The notes under the pieces: model-generated
What the model was told of the DNA's origin: nothing
Seen by the model: only the letters and a program-made list of their open reading frames with translations
Database searches by the model: none
Shown here: in pieces, positions 1 through 7,493 of the stretch
Layout of the letters: the number at the start of each line of letters is the position of its first letter
Numbering within the stretch: the first letter of the stretch is position 1
Made by a program: the position numbers and the translations under genes
Source: DAONDZ01 sp964517555
GTDB lineage: Bacteria; Patescibacteriota; Patescibacteriia; Patescibacteriales; UBA12465
Length of the DNA stretch: 64,000 bases
Reading direction: 5' to 3'
Assembly: GCA_964517555.1 (NCBI GenBank)
Contig: CAZFEF010000001.1
Span: 1 to 64,000, forward strand

Positions 1-62
1 CCCCCAAAATACAGGCAAAACCCAGAAAAGTGCAATATGTGTGTGCACATTACCTTTTGGTA

Positions 63-91
63 TTGACATATACAATATAATATTGTATAAT
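63..91 (+). promoter_or_regulatory. Consensus sigma-70 promoter of the DGR target gene
   Basis: TTGACA at 63-68 and TATAAT at 86-91 are separated by exactly 17 bp, a perfect consensus promoter. It would start a transcript near 98 and give the DGR target gene a leader of about 145 nt. Other genes in the window that have a recognisable promoter near the start codon mostly have much shorter leaders. Confidence 0.85.
69..89. promoter_or_regulatory. Operator-like palindrome inside the DGR target promoter
   Basis: Perfect 9-bp inverted arms, TATACAATA at 69-77 and TATTGTATA at 81-89, with a 3-nt centre. The palindrome fills the -35/-10 spacer and runs into the -10 box, where a dimeric repressor would block RNA polymerase. 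That it is an operator is inference; AT-rich promoter sequence can form palindromes by chance, although 9 of 9 matches placed exactly here is suggestive. Confidence 0.5.
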
Positions 92-123
92 TTAATATTG
101 ATATTTACGTACTTTAACTATTA

Positions 124-166
124 GCCACAGTAGAAAGCGGCTTTATCGGCCATTTTCTACTGTGGC
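124..166 (+). promoter_or_regulatory. Stem-loop in the 5' leader of the DGR target gene
   Basis: GCCACAGTAGAAA (124-136) pairs perfectly with TTTCTACTGTGGC (154-166), a 13-bp stem. The loop holds further GGC/GCC pairing at 139-141 with 149-151. There is no U-tract, so it is not a simple terminator. A weaker stem (GCAACT 199-204 with AGTTGC 221-226) follows just before the ribosome-binding site. A role in mRNA stability or translational control is inference. Confidence 0.6.
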
Positions 167-245
167 AAAATCAATTTCGATTTGAGAACAGTATAACCGC
201 AACTAAGTTTTAAACAACACAGTTGCTAATATAGGAGAGATAGCC

Positions 246-812
246 ATGAGCGATGAATTAATGCTCGACGTTAGCCAGGCTCACGAATTAAAACTGGCGT
301 TCCGCCGAAATGGCTGGACAAATAAAGATATCAAAAACCTGTCTGAAGGAGATATTCTCAGTAAGGTTTTAAAAGTTGTTAAGGGGCAAGCAGAAATTAG
401 ACTGATTGAACATCTGATTGATTGCGATGCTACTCCTTTTATCCCCGAAGGCTGGTCAGTGGAAAGCCATAAGAAAAGTGGATTTTTCAAATTCGATCCC
501 GCTAAAATTCGCCTCTATCTGTCTAAGAAACAGAAAAAAGGAGAATACAGTATCGGAAACGATTTAAAAAAAGAACTGGCCGATTTGCCGACTTTAAACG
601 CCAATGTGCTTGACTACCTACTGGCACACCCCGAGCTTATTCCCGAAGAATGGAAAGGAAAAGCGATTTTTTTCTGGGGCACCATTTACCGCCGCTCCGA
701 TGGTAACCTCTACGTACGTTGCCTCCGCTGGGATGGGTCCGAGTGGGGCTGGCGCTACAGCTTCTTAGGCCTCGACTTCTACTCCCGTAGCCCGGCTGCC
801 CTGGCAAGTTGA
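246..812 (+). CDS. DGR target protein with C-terminal variable region
   Basis: 188 aa. Residues 1-130 resemble the N-terminus of a hypothetical protein family recurrent in CPR genomes (AHELKLAFRRNGWT; LNANVLDYLLAHPELIPEEW). Residues 149-188 are the variable region and end in the SPAALAS tail typical of these DGR targets; its W/Y/G-rich pattern suggests a C-type-lectin-like binding fold, from family knowledge. Compared with the template repeat at 1147-1264, 15 amino acids differ, all through changes at template adenines. The start has a clear Shine-Dalgarno (AGGAG, 233-237), unusual for this window. No signal peptide or membrane segment is visible, so where the binding domain is displayed is unclear. 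Ligand unknown. Confidence 0.88.
   Translation: MSDELMLDVSQAHELKLAFRRNGWTNKDIKNLSEGDILSKVLKVVKGQAEIRLIEHLIDCDATPFIPEGWSVESHKKSGFFKFDPAKIRLYLSKKQKKGEYSIGNDLKKELADLPTLNANVLDYLLAHPELIPEEWKGKAIFFWGTIYRRSDGNLYVRCLRWDGSEWGWRYSFLGLDFYSRSPAALAS
690..807 (+). repeat. DGR variable repeat (VR)
   Basis: 118 bp that align without gaps to the template repeat at 1147-1264 (offset 457). I count 22 mismatches, each opposite an adenine in the template: 15 to G, 5 to C, 2 to T. No G, C or T of the template differs. The last 17 bp, CCCGGCTGCCCTGGCAA, are identical and GC-rich, matching the initiation-of-mutagenic-homology segment known from DGRs. Homology stops abruptly after 807. Confidence 0.95.
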
Positions 813-863
813 TCTTTGATTTTGTTGCTTTGAATTTTTTTGTTTTTGGGCTTTAGCCCTTTG

Positions 864-897
864 ACCTTGGTTCGTGGAAACGCGCCAAGGTTTTTTT
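864..897 (+). terminator. Rho-independent terminator after the DGR target gene
   Basis: ACCTTGG (864-870) pairs with CCAAGGT (885-891) and is followed by a T-run. The loop contains CGT/ACG pairing. A small GGGC-TTTA-GCCC hairpin sits at 848-859. DGRs often need a stem-loop shortly downstream of the VR for efficient retrohoming, so one of these hairpins may also serve that role. Confidence 0.75.
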
Positions 898-1146
898 ATT
901 TAAAGATTTTTGTGATAAGATATAGATGACCAAGGCGAATACGCGAACGACCATGGTTTTTCGCTGCTGGGGTTAATATTTTTGTCTTGAGAATATTTCT
1001 AGCCAAGGTTAGGGGTAGAGTGGGGCAAAGATATCTAAAAAATGAAGAAACTTGGTTTAGAGCGTTAAGGCATTTTTAGATGTCGAATAAGATACAGCTC
1101 CAAGAGTATTCAAGGGGCAGTGAAATAGGCGACACTCTAAACATTT

Positions 1147-1264
1147 CGCAACTCCAATGGTAACCTCTACGTACGTTACCTCAACTGGAATGGATCCAAG
1201 TGGAACTGGAACTACAACTTCTTAGACAACAACTTCAACTCCAATAACCCGGCTGCCCTGGCAA
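1147..1264 (+). repeat. DGR template repeat (TR)
   Basis: Non-coding template in the 469-bp gap between the target gene and avd, direct-repeat orientation to the VR. Read in the VR frame it carries 13 Asn codons (AAC/AAT), the class that adenine mutagenesis can turn into many residues without making stops; 12 of the 13 are altered in the VR. Flanking bases (about 900-1146 and 1265-1281) hold no ORF and probably belong to the TR RNA that primes and docks the reverse transcriptase. Confidence 0.95.
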
Positions 1265-1276
1265 CTATCCTCATTT

Positions 1277-1306
1277 CTCCTCTACCTTATGGCCGGGGAG
1301 TTTTTT
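1277..1306 (+). terminator. Terminator-like hairpin ending the TR RNA
   Basis: CTCCTC (1277-1282) pairs with GGGGAG (1295-1300, one G-U), plus an inner CC/GG pair and a TTAT loop, followed by TTTTTT (1301-1306). It overlaps the stop codon of the antisense avd gene, so TR RNA and avd mRNA converge here. Confidence 0.6.
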
Positions 1307-1692
1307 ATTAATTGACCATTCCAGCCTCCGAGCATACGTCCGATTTCATTGATTTGCTCAGATAAATTTAGATATTTTTTATTATCCAAAGATTTAGTTT
1401 CCCAAAGAATGAGGAGCAGTATTTTAATAGTATCAGTTTTTCTAAGAGCTGTTTTTATTTGGGGTTGTTTTTCGGTTTTGGTTAGAAAGGAGGCAGCCGC
1501 AATAGCTTCAATTAGATCTATTAACAAGGTATCTATTTTGCTGCCGAGTGTGTAGCGATGTTCTTTTGGAAGGGTTTTATAGCAGTTGTACCAGGTTAGG
1601 TAGAAATTTTTGGTTTTCTGTAGCAGCGGGATTAGTTGAAAATTGCCGAGGGGGGGGGTAGAATTAAAGACATGAAGATTGTCTTGGATCAT
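1282..1692 (-). CDS. avd: DGR accessory variability determinant (Avd-like, four-helix bundle)
   Basis: 136 aa as drawn. Segments such as KTKNFYLTWYNCYKTLPKEHRYTLGSKID (in pieces: FYLTWYNCYKTLPKEHR, then YTLGSKIDTLLIDLIEAI) follow the Avd / S23-like four-helix bundle pattern; Avd forms a basic barrel that binds the DGR reverse transcriptase and RNA. It lies between TR and RT but on the opposite strand, an unusual arrangement, and its 5' end overlaps the RT start. The start is uncertain: ATG at 1692 is in frame, while an ATG at 1673 would be in frame only if the 9-C run (plus-strand G run 1650-1658) had one more or two fewer bases. Function confident, N-terminus not. Confidence 0.8.
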   Translation of the reverse strand: MIQDNLHVFNSTPPLGNFQLIPLLQKTKNFYLTWYNCYKTLPKEHRYTLGSKIDTLLIDLIEAIAAASFLTKTEKQPQIKTALRKTDTIKILLLILWETKSLDNKKYLNLSEQINEIGRMLGGWNGQLIKNSPAIR

Positions 1693-2691
1693 AGGTTTGA
1701 AGATATTATTAGTTTAGAAAATTTATTAGCTGCTTGGCAGGAGTTTTTACCTGGCAAGCGACGACGGCTAGATGTCCAGATATTTGCCTCGCGGCTAATG
1801 GATAATATTTTTTCACTTCACTATGACCTATTGTATCATAGATATCAACCCGGCGGCTATGAAGCTTTTAACATCTCCGACCCTAAACCGAGACATATTC
1901 ATAAGGCTAATGTCCGTGATCGCTTACTTCATCATGCTATTTATCGGCAGCTTTATCCGTTTTTCGATCGGACTTTTATCGCTGATAGCTATTCCTGTCG
2001 TTTAGGCAAAGGAACACATAAAGCCCTTAATCGATTTCATCGATTTGTTCGGGCAACAAGCTGTAATGGTACTAGAAGCTGCTGGGTTTTAAAAGGCGAT
2101 ATAAAGAGATTTTTTTCTAGTATCGATCATAGTATTTTAATTGATAGCTTAAAAGATTATATATTGGATCCAAAAATTATCTGGTTGTTAAAAATGGTTA
2201 TCGGCAGTTTTTGTTCCGATCGATCAAGCAGGGGGTTGCCTTTGGGAAATCTAACCTCACAACTTTTTGCCAACATTTATTTAAATAAATTTGATCAGTT
2301 TATAAAGCATGAGATTAGGGCCAAGTATTATATTCGCTATTCCGACGATTTTGTTATTTTATCAGATGATAAGACGTGGTTAAGGCAACGAGTTAGACTT
2401 ATTAATGAGTTTTTAATTAATAATTTAGGATTAGATCTTCATCCTGATAAATTATTTATTAGATCTATTTTTTCGGGAGTAGACTTCCTTGGTTGGGTTA
2501 ATTTTGTAGATCACCGTATATTGCGGGTGACTACTAAGAGGCGGATGATTAGAAAAATAAGAAAAAATCAATCACCAGAATCTTTGGCGTCGTATCTCGG
2601 ATTATTGAGTCACGGCCATACGACCAAGTTGAGATCGGTTGTTTTTAACGAAATGAACCATGTTAACCGTTCTCTCAAGTCTGGCGGGTAG
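1672..2691 (+). CDS. DGR reverse transcriptase
   Basis: 339 aa from the ATG at 1672; a TTG at 1636 would add 12 residues that read through the G-run and is less likely. RT motifs are all visible: RLLHHAIYRQLYPFFDRTF in the finger region, VLKGDIKRFFSSIDH (motif 3, catalytic Asp), GLPLGNLTSQLFANIYL (motif 4) and IRYSDDFVIL (motif 5, YxDD type). The SQ in motif 4 instead of the SP of group II intron or retroviral enzymes is a DGR hallmark. No maturase or endonuclease domain. It would copy the TR RNA with errors at adenines and replace the VR. The ATG overlaps, on the other strand, an alternative avd ATG in the palindrome CATG (1671-1674). Confidence 0.93.
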   Translation: MKIVLDHRFEDIISLENLLAAWQEFLPGKRRRLDVQIFASRLMDNIFSLHYDLLYHRYQPGGYEAFNISDPKPRHIHKANVRDRLLHHAIYRQLYPFFDRTFIADSYSCRLGKGTHKALNRFHRFVRATSCNGTRSCWVLKGDIKRFFSSIDHSILIDSLKDYILDPKIIWLLKMVIGSFCSDRSSRGLPLGNLTSQLFANIYLNKFDQFIKHEIRAKYYIRYSDDFVILSDDKTWLRQRVRLINEFLINNLGLDLHPDKLFIRSIFSGVDFLGWVNFVDHRILRVTTKRRMIRKIRKNQSPESLASYLGLLSHGHTTKLRSVVFNEMNHVNRSLKSGG

Positions 2692-2701
2692 GGGTAGTTT
2701 A

Positions 2702-2710
2702 TGTTATAAT
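2702..2710 (+). promoter_or_regulatory. Extended -10 promoter for gap
   Basis: TGTTATAAT is a TGnTATAAT extended -10 element with no good -35. A second TATAAT lies at 2716-2721. Transcription would start 15-25 nt before the gap start codon, giving a very short leader with no Shine-Dalgarno. Confidence 0.55.
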
Positions 2711-2739
2711 AGGGCTATAATAATTTATTCTTTTATTTT

Positions 2740-3750
2740 ATGCCCAACATCGCCATCAACGGTTTTGGCCGTATCGGCCGTGCTGTTTTGAAGATTATTC
2801 TAGAGAAATATCCGAGTCTCAAGATAGTGGCCATTAATGATTTAACCGACACCAAGACTTTGGCCCATCTTTTGCGTTATGATTCCTGCTATGGCATTTA
2901 TCCTAATTCAGTTTCAAGCGATGCTAAGCATTTGATAGTTAAAGGTCTCAAGATTCCGGTTTTGGCCGAGAAAGATCCTAGTCTTTTGCCCTGGGGTCAG
3001 CTTAAGGTAGATTTGATTTTGGAATGTACCGGTCGCTTTACTAATCGCCAAGATTTATTAAAACACATTCAGGCTGGCGCTAAAAAGGTGATTCTTTCGG
3101 CACCGTCTAAGGGTAAGGAGGACAAAGTAAAAACTATTGTTTTAGGAGTTAACGAAAAACAGATTTCTTCCAAAGATCAAATATTGTCTTGCGCTTCTTG
3201 CACCACTAATTGTCTAGCTCCGGTAACGGCCGTGGTTAAGAATAATTTTGGAATTAAACAAGCCATCATGACCACGGTTCATTCTTATACTGCCGATCAG
3301 AATTTGGTAGATGGACCGCATAAGGATTTGCGTCGAGCTCGGGCGGCGGCTATTAACATGGTACCAACCACCACTGGCGCGGCTATTGCCGCTACGGAAA
3401 CCATTCCGGAATTAAAGGGCCGGTTTGATGGTTTAGCTGTTCGTGTCCCGACCGCTGTCGGTTCTCTTTGTGATATTGTTTTTGTCACTAAAAAGAAGGT
3501 GACGGTGGAGAAAGTTAATCAGATCTTTTTAAAGACGGCTAAAAATAGACAGTATAAAGGAATTATCGCTGCCAGTTTTGAGCCTTTAGTTTCCACTGAT
3601 ATTATTGGCGACTCTCACAGCGCTATCGTTGATTTGGGGCTCACTAAAGTTGTGGGTGACGATTTGTTGAAAGTGATAGCTTGGTATGACAATGAATGGG
3701 GCTATAGCCATCGTTTAGCTGATTTGACCTATATCTTTGTTAAGAAATAA
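2740..3750 (+). CDS. gap: Glyceraldehyde-3-phosphate dehydrogenase, type I
   Basis: 336 aa, normal length. Catalyses NAD(P)-dependent oxidative phosphorylation of glyceraldehyde-3-phosphate in glycolysis. Rossmann motif INGFGRIGRAVLK at the start, active-site SCASCTTNCLAPV with the catalytic Cys, HSYTADQ, and the C-terminal WYDNEWGYSHR are all intact. It has its own extended -10 promoter and directly precedes the hydrogenase operon, so reductant made here as NADH and reductant disposal as H2 are genetically adjacent. Identity certain. Confidence 0.97.
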   Translation: MPNIAINGFGRIGRAVLKIILEKYPSLKIVAINDLTDTKTLAHLLRYDSCYGIYPNSVSSDAKHLIVKGLKIPVLAEKDPSLLPWGQLKVDLILECTGRFTNRQDLLKHIQAGAKKVILSAPSKGKEDKVKTIVLGVNEKQISSKDQILSCASCTTNCLAPVTAVVKNNFGIKQAIMTTVHSYTADQNLVDGPHKDLRRARAAAINMVPTTTGAAIAATETIPELKGRFDGLAVRVPTAVGSLCDIVFVTKKKVTVEKVNQIFLKTAKNRQYKGIIAASFEPLVSTDIIGDSHSAIVDLGLTKVVGDDLLKVIAWYDNEWGYSHRLADLTYIFVKK

Positions 3751-3754
3751 TTAT

Positions 3755-3967
3755 ATGAGTTTTGAGTCGTTTTCTGGTTTTGCTAAGAAGGGTGGCAAGC
3801 TAGTTCTCACCCCCGAAGAGCAGAACGAATTGTTGGCTAAGGGTTTGGGTGCCGGGGCACGAGAAGCTGCTCATGAAAGGAAGCCCGATGGTTTTGAGAG
3901 AACACATAAAGTTCATCAGAATAAGAAGAAATACAAACGACAAGAGAAACATCGTAATAATTGGTAG
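3755..3967 (+). CDS. Small basic hypothetical protein
   Basis: 70 aa from ATG 3755; the frame opens slightly upstream inside gap but this ATG follows directly after the gap stop. Hydrophilic: an N-terminal segment FAKKGGKLVLTPEEQNELL, then a very basic Lys/Arg/His tail (HKVHQNKKKYKRQEKHR). No cysteines, no membrane segment. It lies 4 bp after gap and 2 bp before the NuoF-like gene, so it is co-transcribed with the hydrogenase genes. The tail suggests nucleic-acid or ribosome binding, but I do not recognise the family. Confidence 0.65.
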   Translation: MSFESFSGFAKKGGKLVLTPEEQNELLAKGLGAGAREAAHERKPDGFERTHKVHQNKKKYKRQEKHRNNW

Positions 3968-3969
3968 TT

Positions 3970-5001
3970 ATGACTATAAGTATTTTGGATAAAATTAAAC
4001 AAGCCAACTTGGTTGGCCGCGGTGGTGCCGGATATCCAGTGGCTAATAAATGGCAGGCGGTCAAAGAGGCGGCGCAAAAACAGAAATTAAAGCCTTATAT
4101 TGTCATGAATGCCGCCGAAGGTGAACCAGGGATATTTAAGGATGGCTTTATTTTGGCTAATTATTCATCGGCGGTGATTACTGGGTTAGGTTTGGCAATC
4201 AAATTTTTTAATGCCGAGAAGGCCTATATCTATATCCACCATGATTATTATCGCCGATATCGCCGGTTGTTGGCCTCTGAAATTTCTAAACAGAAACTAA
4301 ATGGCAAGGTGGAATTATTTTCTAAACCTTTAACGGCTGGATATATTGGCGGGGAAGAGAGTACTATTTTAAATTTAATTGAGGGGCAGAGACTGGAGCC
4401 TCGATTGCGACCGCCTTTTCCTACTACTTGCGGTCTTTGGGCGCGGCCGACCTTAATTAACAATGTCGAAACTTTTTACAATATTTTTTTAGTCAGCCAG
4501 AATCAATATTATGATTGTCGCTTCTATACTCTAAGCGGCGAAGTTCGGCATCCGGGAGTATTTGTCTATCCGGCTAAATGGACTATCAAGAGAATTTTGG
4601 AAGAGACCGGTAATTGGCCGGATAAACCTTTTTTTGTCCAAAGCGGTGGTGATGCCAGTGGTGAAGTTTTAAATAGCGGACAATTGAATAAGTTAGTTTC
4701 CGGAGCTGGTTCGATTACTGTCTATGATTTGTTTCGTACTAAGCCTCGAGCTATATTGGAAAAGTGGTTTAAATTTTTTAAGGACAGTTCCTGCGGCCAG
4801 TGTACTCCTTGTCGCGAGGGGACTTATCGTCTTTGGGAGCTATCACGCCAAAAGAAGCTCGATCAGAAATTTTTAGATGTTATTTTGACCGATTTAGAGC
4901 AAAGCTCTTTTTGTGCCCTTGGCAGCGCTTTGCCTCTACCGGTGCGGAGTTATTTGCAGAATGTTTGGAATGAAAAATTAGATAAAATTTTAAATAATTA
5001 A
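3970..5001 (+). CDS. NuoF/HydB-like flavo-iron-sulfur subunit
   Basis: 343 aa. Related to the 51-kDa subunit of complex I and to the beta subunit of NAD(P)-linked [FeFe] hydrogenases: FMN/NADH loop VGRGGAGYPVANKW, AAEGEPGIFKD, YIGGEEST, LEPRLRPPFP, and a 4Fe-4S site SCGQCTPCREG (Cys275, 278, 281) with a fourth Cys in SSFCALG. It lacks the N-terminal thioredoxin-like and C-terminal ferredoxin extensions of full HydB proteins. The usual CNADE(S/G)EPG reads MNAAEGEPG here, so one FMN/NADH-site acidic residue is replaced by Ala. Together with the catalytic subunit it would link H2 turnover to NAD(P)H or another carrier; no NuoE/HydC gene is nearby. Confidence 0.85.
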   Translation: MTISILDKIKQANLVGRGGAGYPVANKWQAVKEAAQKQKLKPYIVMNAAEGEPGIFKDGFILANYSSAVITGLGLAIKFFNAEKAYIYIHHDYYRRYRRLLASEISKQKLNGKVELFSKPLTAGYIGGEESTILNLIEGQRLEPRLRPPFPTTCGLWARPTLINNVETFYNIFLVSQNQYYDCRFYTLSGEVRHPGVFVYPAKWTIKRILEETGNWPDKPFFVQSGGDASGEVLNSGQLNKLVSGAGSITVYDLFRTKPRAILEKWFKFFKDSSCGQCTPCREGTYRLWELSRQKKLDQKFLDVILTDLEQSSFCALGSALPLPVRSYLQNVWNEKLDKILNN

Positions 5002-5011
5002 TTACAAAATT

Positions 5012-5776
5012 ATGAATGAAGCTAACAACGTTAGCAAGCCCCAATCGGGCTATCGCTTGACTGATCCTTGGAGCCTTTTAAAAAATTCTTTCAATTGGTA
5101 CAAGGCAAATTTTAAGGCCATGATTTTTATGATCTTGGCAATGGTGATTCCGATCGTTATCCTGACGGTGGTGTTTACCGCCGGATTTGCGATTGCCGAC
5201 AATTTATCCGAAACCGCCGGCAAGGTGTTAACCATTATTACCGGTGCCATCTCGGCTGTTTTAATAGTTTTCGTCATCTATTATGCTTTTAGGGCTCAAC
5301 TTGGTTTGTATCTGACCATCAAGAATCCGACCGCTGGGTTTAAGGCCAACTATCAGGCTACTAAAAAACTATTTTGGTCCGGTTTGGGGGTTTCGCTGTT
5401 ATCCGGATTATTGGTTTTAGCTTGGTCTTTATTGTTGATCATTCCCGGTATTATCTTCTGGGTCTTTTATTCTTTGGCTTTCTTTATTTTTGTGTTTGAA
5501 GGAACCAAGGGGTATCAGGCAATTAAGGCCAGCAAAGAATTGGTTAAGGGTTATTGGTGGTCACTTTTTGGTCGCTACTTATATTTTGGTGTTCTGATGT
5601 TGATTATTAGCTTGATAGCTAGCATACCGCAAGCATTTATGGTTGACGATGGCGCAGTGGAGCTCGTTTACAAAGGAATTATTCAAATAGTTTCCTATGT
5701 TTTGACTCCGTGGTTTATCGTTTATGCTTATTTAATCTATCGTGATCTAAAACACATCAAATCTCAAGCTAAATAA
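5012..5776 (+). CDS. Multi-pass membrane protein in the hydrogenase operon
   Basis: 254 aa. About six hydrophobic segments are visible (for example MIFMILAMVIPIVILTVVF, LLVLAWSLLLIIPGIIFWV, FGVLMLIISLIASIPQAF) between a soluble N-terminal 30 residues and a short basic tail. The RGYW-type stretch GYQAIKASKELVKGYWWSLF resembles the glycerophosphoryl-diesterase-membrane-domain / YciC-like group. It sits 10 bp after the NuoF-like gene and 3 bp before the catalytic subunit, so it may anchor the complex or be an unrelated passenger. Function not known. Confidence 0.6.
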   Translation: MNEANNVSKPQSGYRLTDPWSLLKNSFNWYKANFKAMIFMILAMVIPIVILTVVFTAGFAIADNLSETAGKVLTIITGAISAVLIVFVIYYAFRAQLGLYLTIKNPTAGFKANYQATKKLFWSGLGVSLLSGLLVLAWSLLLIIPGIIFWVFYSLAFFIFVFEGTKGYQAIKASKELVKGYWWSLFGRYLYFGVLMLIISLIASIPQAFMVDDGAVELVYKGIIQIVSYVLTPWFIVYAYLIYRDLKHIKSQAK

Positions 5777-5779
5777 TTT

Positions 5780-7489
5780 ATGCCCGAGAAATTGGTTAAT
5801 CTGAAAATTGATGGCCGAGTGTTGCGAGCGACTGCTGGCAAAACTGTTTTGGCGGTCGCCAAGGAGAATAATATTTTTATTCCCGCTCTTTGTCATCACC
5901 CAGACTTGAAGGTCAAGGCTAATTGCCGAGTCTGTGTGGTGGCGGTTGCCGGACAGAAAAAATTATCCACCGCTTGTTCTACTATAATTTGCGAGGGCAT
6001 GGAAGTTAGTACTACTTCTCCCGAGGTAGAGTTGTCCCGCAACGCCAATATCGAGTTGCTTTTTGCTGAACATGTCGAAAAATGTGCTACTTGTACCATG
6101 CGCTTTAATTGCACTTTATTGGATTTAGCTCGTCGTTATCATATTAAGATTAATCGTTTCCACGATCGGAAATCCAGACGAAAGATATATAAATTCGACC
6201 ACGCAGTGGAGATCGACGGTAGCCAATGCATTGATTGCCGCAATTGTGTCGATGCTTGTTCGCAAATTCAGAAGATTGACTATCTGGAGATAGCAGGTAA
6301 CGGCATCCATCAAGAGATTGTGCCGACTAAGAATAAGAAGATTGATTGTATCTATTGTGGCCAATGCGCTCTGCATTGTCCGGTGGCCGCCGCTCAAGAA
6401 CAGGCCGATTGGGATAAGGTGGAAAAAATATTGGCCACTGGGAACAAGATAGTGGTAGCGCAGTTTGCGCCTTCGGTCCGAGTGACTATCGGCGAAGAAT
6501 TCGGTTCAGATTATGACGAGTTAGCTACTGGCAGAACAGTAACTGCCTTGAAGAAATTAGGATGTCAACATGTTTTTGATGTTAATTTCAGTGCTGACGT
6601 GACCACCATGGTTGAGGCCCAGGAACTACTGGAACGAGTAGCTGACAAGAAGGCTAAGTTGCCTCTAATTACTTCTTGCTGTCCGTCCTGGGTTAAATAT
6701 GTAGAGTCATTTCACCCGGAACTGATTCCTAATTTAACCTCGGCCCGTTCGCCGCAAATTCATTTAGGAGGAATTATCAAGACTTATTGGGCCAAGAAAA
6801 TGAAGGTTGATCCGCGAAAAATTGTGGTGGTTTCAGTTATGCCTTGTACTGCCAAGAAGTTTGAGTGCCGCCGTCCGGAGTTAAAGATCAACGGCTTGTA
6901 TCCGGTGGACTATGTGATAACCACTCGCGAGCTCGCCTATCTCCTCAAGAAAAATAAGATTAACTTCGCCAAGCTGCCACCGCAGGAAAGTGACAAGATA
7001 TTCAACGATGGCTCTGGTGCCGCCGTTATCTATGGTTCTTCTGGGGGAGTGATGGAATCGGCTTTGCGCAGCGCCTATGCCTTAGCCTGTCAAGATGAAA
7101 AGGCTAAATTTTGTCGGGCTCGTATCGACTTCAAAGAGGTCAGGGGACTAGAAGACTTCCGCGAAGCCACCGTGGATATCGCTGGGTTTAAATTAAAGGT
7201 AGCGGTAGTCAATGGTATCGGCGCGATCGCTAAGGCGTGGCCGCGGTTGAAGCAATATCATTATATCGAAGTCATGGCTTGTCCGGGGGGCTGTATTGGC
7301 GGCGGCGGACAACCGATTCCGACTACGGCAGAAATTAGGCAAAAACGGATTAAGGCTTTATATGAGATTGATAAGTTTAAGAAGATTCGTCAGGCCCACA
7401 AGAATCAAGAGGTGCTAACCGTTCTGGATTGGTTAAAAGTTAATAAGCTGGCTTCCAAGGTTTTACATACTAAATATAAGAAACGATAA
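5780..7489 (+). CDS. [FeFe] hydrogenase catalytic subunit, group A, CpI-like
   Basis: 569 aa, about the size of clostridial CpI. Interconverts 2H+ and H2. Domain order: [2Fe-2S] plant-ferredoxin-like (Cys38, 49, 52, 66); HxxxCxxCxxxxxC cluster (His98, Cys102, 105, 111); two 4Fe-4S clusters (Cys150/153/156/160 and 190/193/196/200); H-cluster domain with L1 TSCCPSW (298-304), L2 MPCTAKKFE (from 354) and L3 EVMACPGGCIGGGGQP (Cys501, Cys505). The proton-path residues of CpI appear conserved (Cys300 in L1, Glu in MVEAQE, Ser in NLTSARSPQ). All cluster ligands are present, so it should be active if the HydEFG maturases exist elsewhere; none are in this window. Likely partner: the ferredoxin at 45704. 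Confidence 0.95.
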   Translation: MPEKLVNLKIDGRVLRATAGKTVLAVAKENNIFIPALCHHPDLKVKANCRVCVVAVAGQKKLSTACSTIICEGMEVSTTSPEVELSRNANIELLFAEHVEKCATCTMRFNCTLLDLARRYHIKINRFHDRKSRRKIYKFDHAVEIDGSQCIDCRNCVDACSQIQKIDYLEIAGNGIHQEIVPTKNKKIDCIYCGQCALHCPVAAAQEQADWDKVEKILATGNKIVVAQFAPSVRVTIGEEFGSDYDELATGRTVTALKKLGCQHVFDVNFSADVTTMVEAQELLERVADKKAKLPLITSCCPSWVKYVESFHPELIPNLTSARSPQIHLGGIIKTYWAKKMKVDPRKIVVVSVMPCTAKKFECRRPELKINGLYPVDYVITTRELAYLLKKNKINFAKLPPQESDKIFNDGSGAAVIYGSSGGVMESALRSAYALACQDEKAKFCRARIDFKEVRGLEDFREATVDIAGFKLKVAVVNGIGAIAKAWPRLKQYHYIEVMACPGGCIGGGGQPIPTTAEIRQKRIKALYEIDKFKKIRQAHKNQEVLTVLDWLKVNKLASKVLHTKYKKR

Positions 7490-7493
7490 ATCT

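Noticed and set aside
1141..1281. The TR region could be a decayed second copy of the target gene's 3' end
   Set aside because: All differences from the VR fall on adenines, it lies beside an RT and an Avd-like gene, and no upstream part of the target gene is duplicated.
1636..1671. TTG start extending the RT by 12 residues
   Set aside because: It would read through the G-run as Gly-Gly-Gly, has no ribosome site, and the ATG at 1672 gives the usual RT N-terminus.
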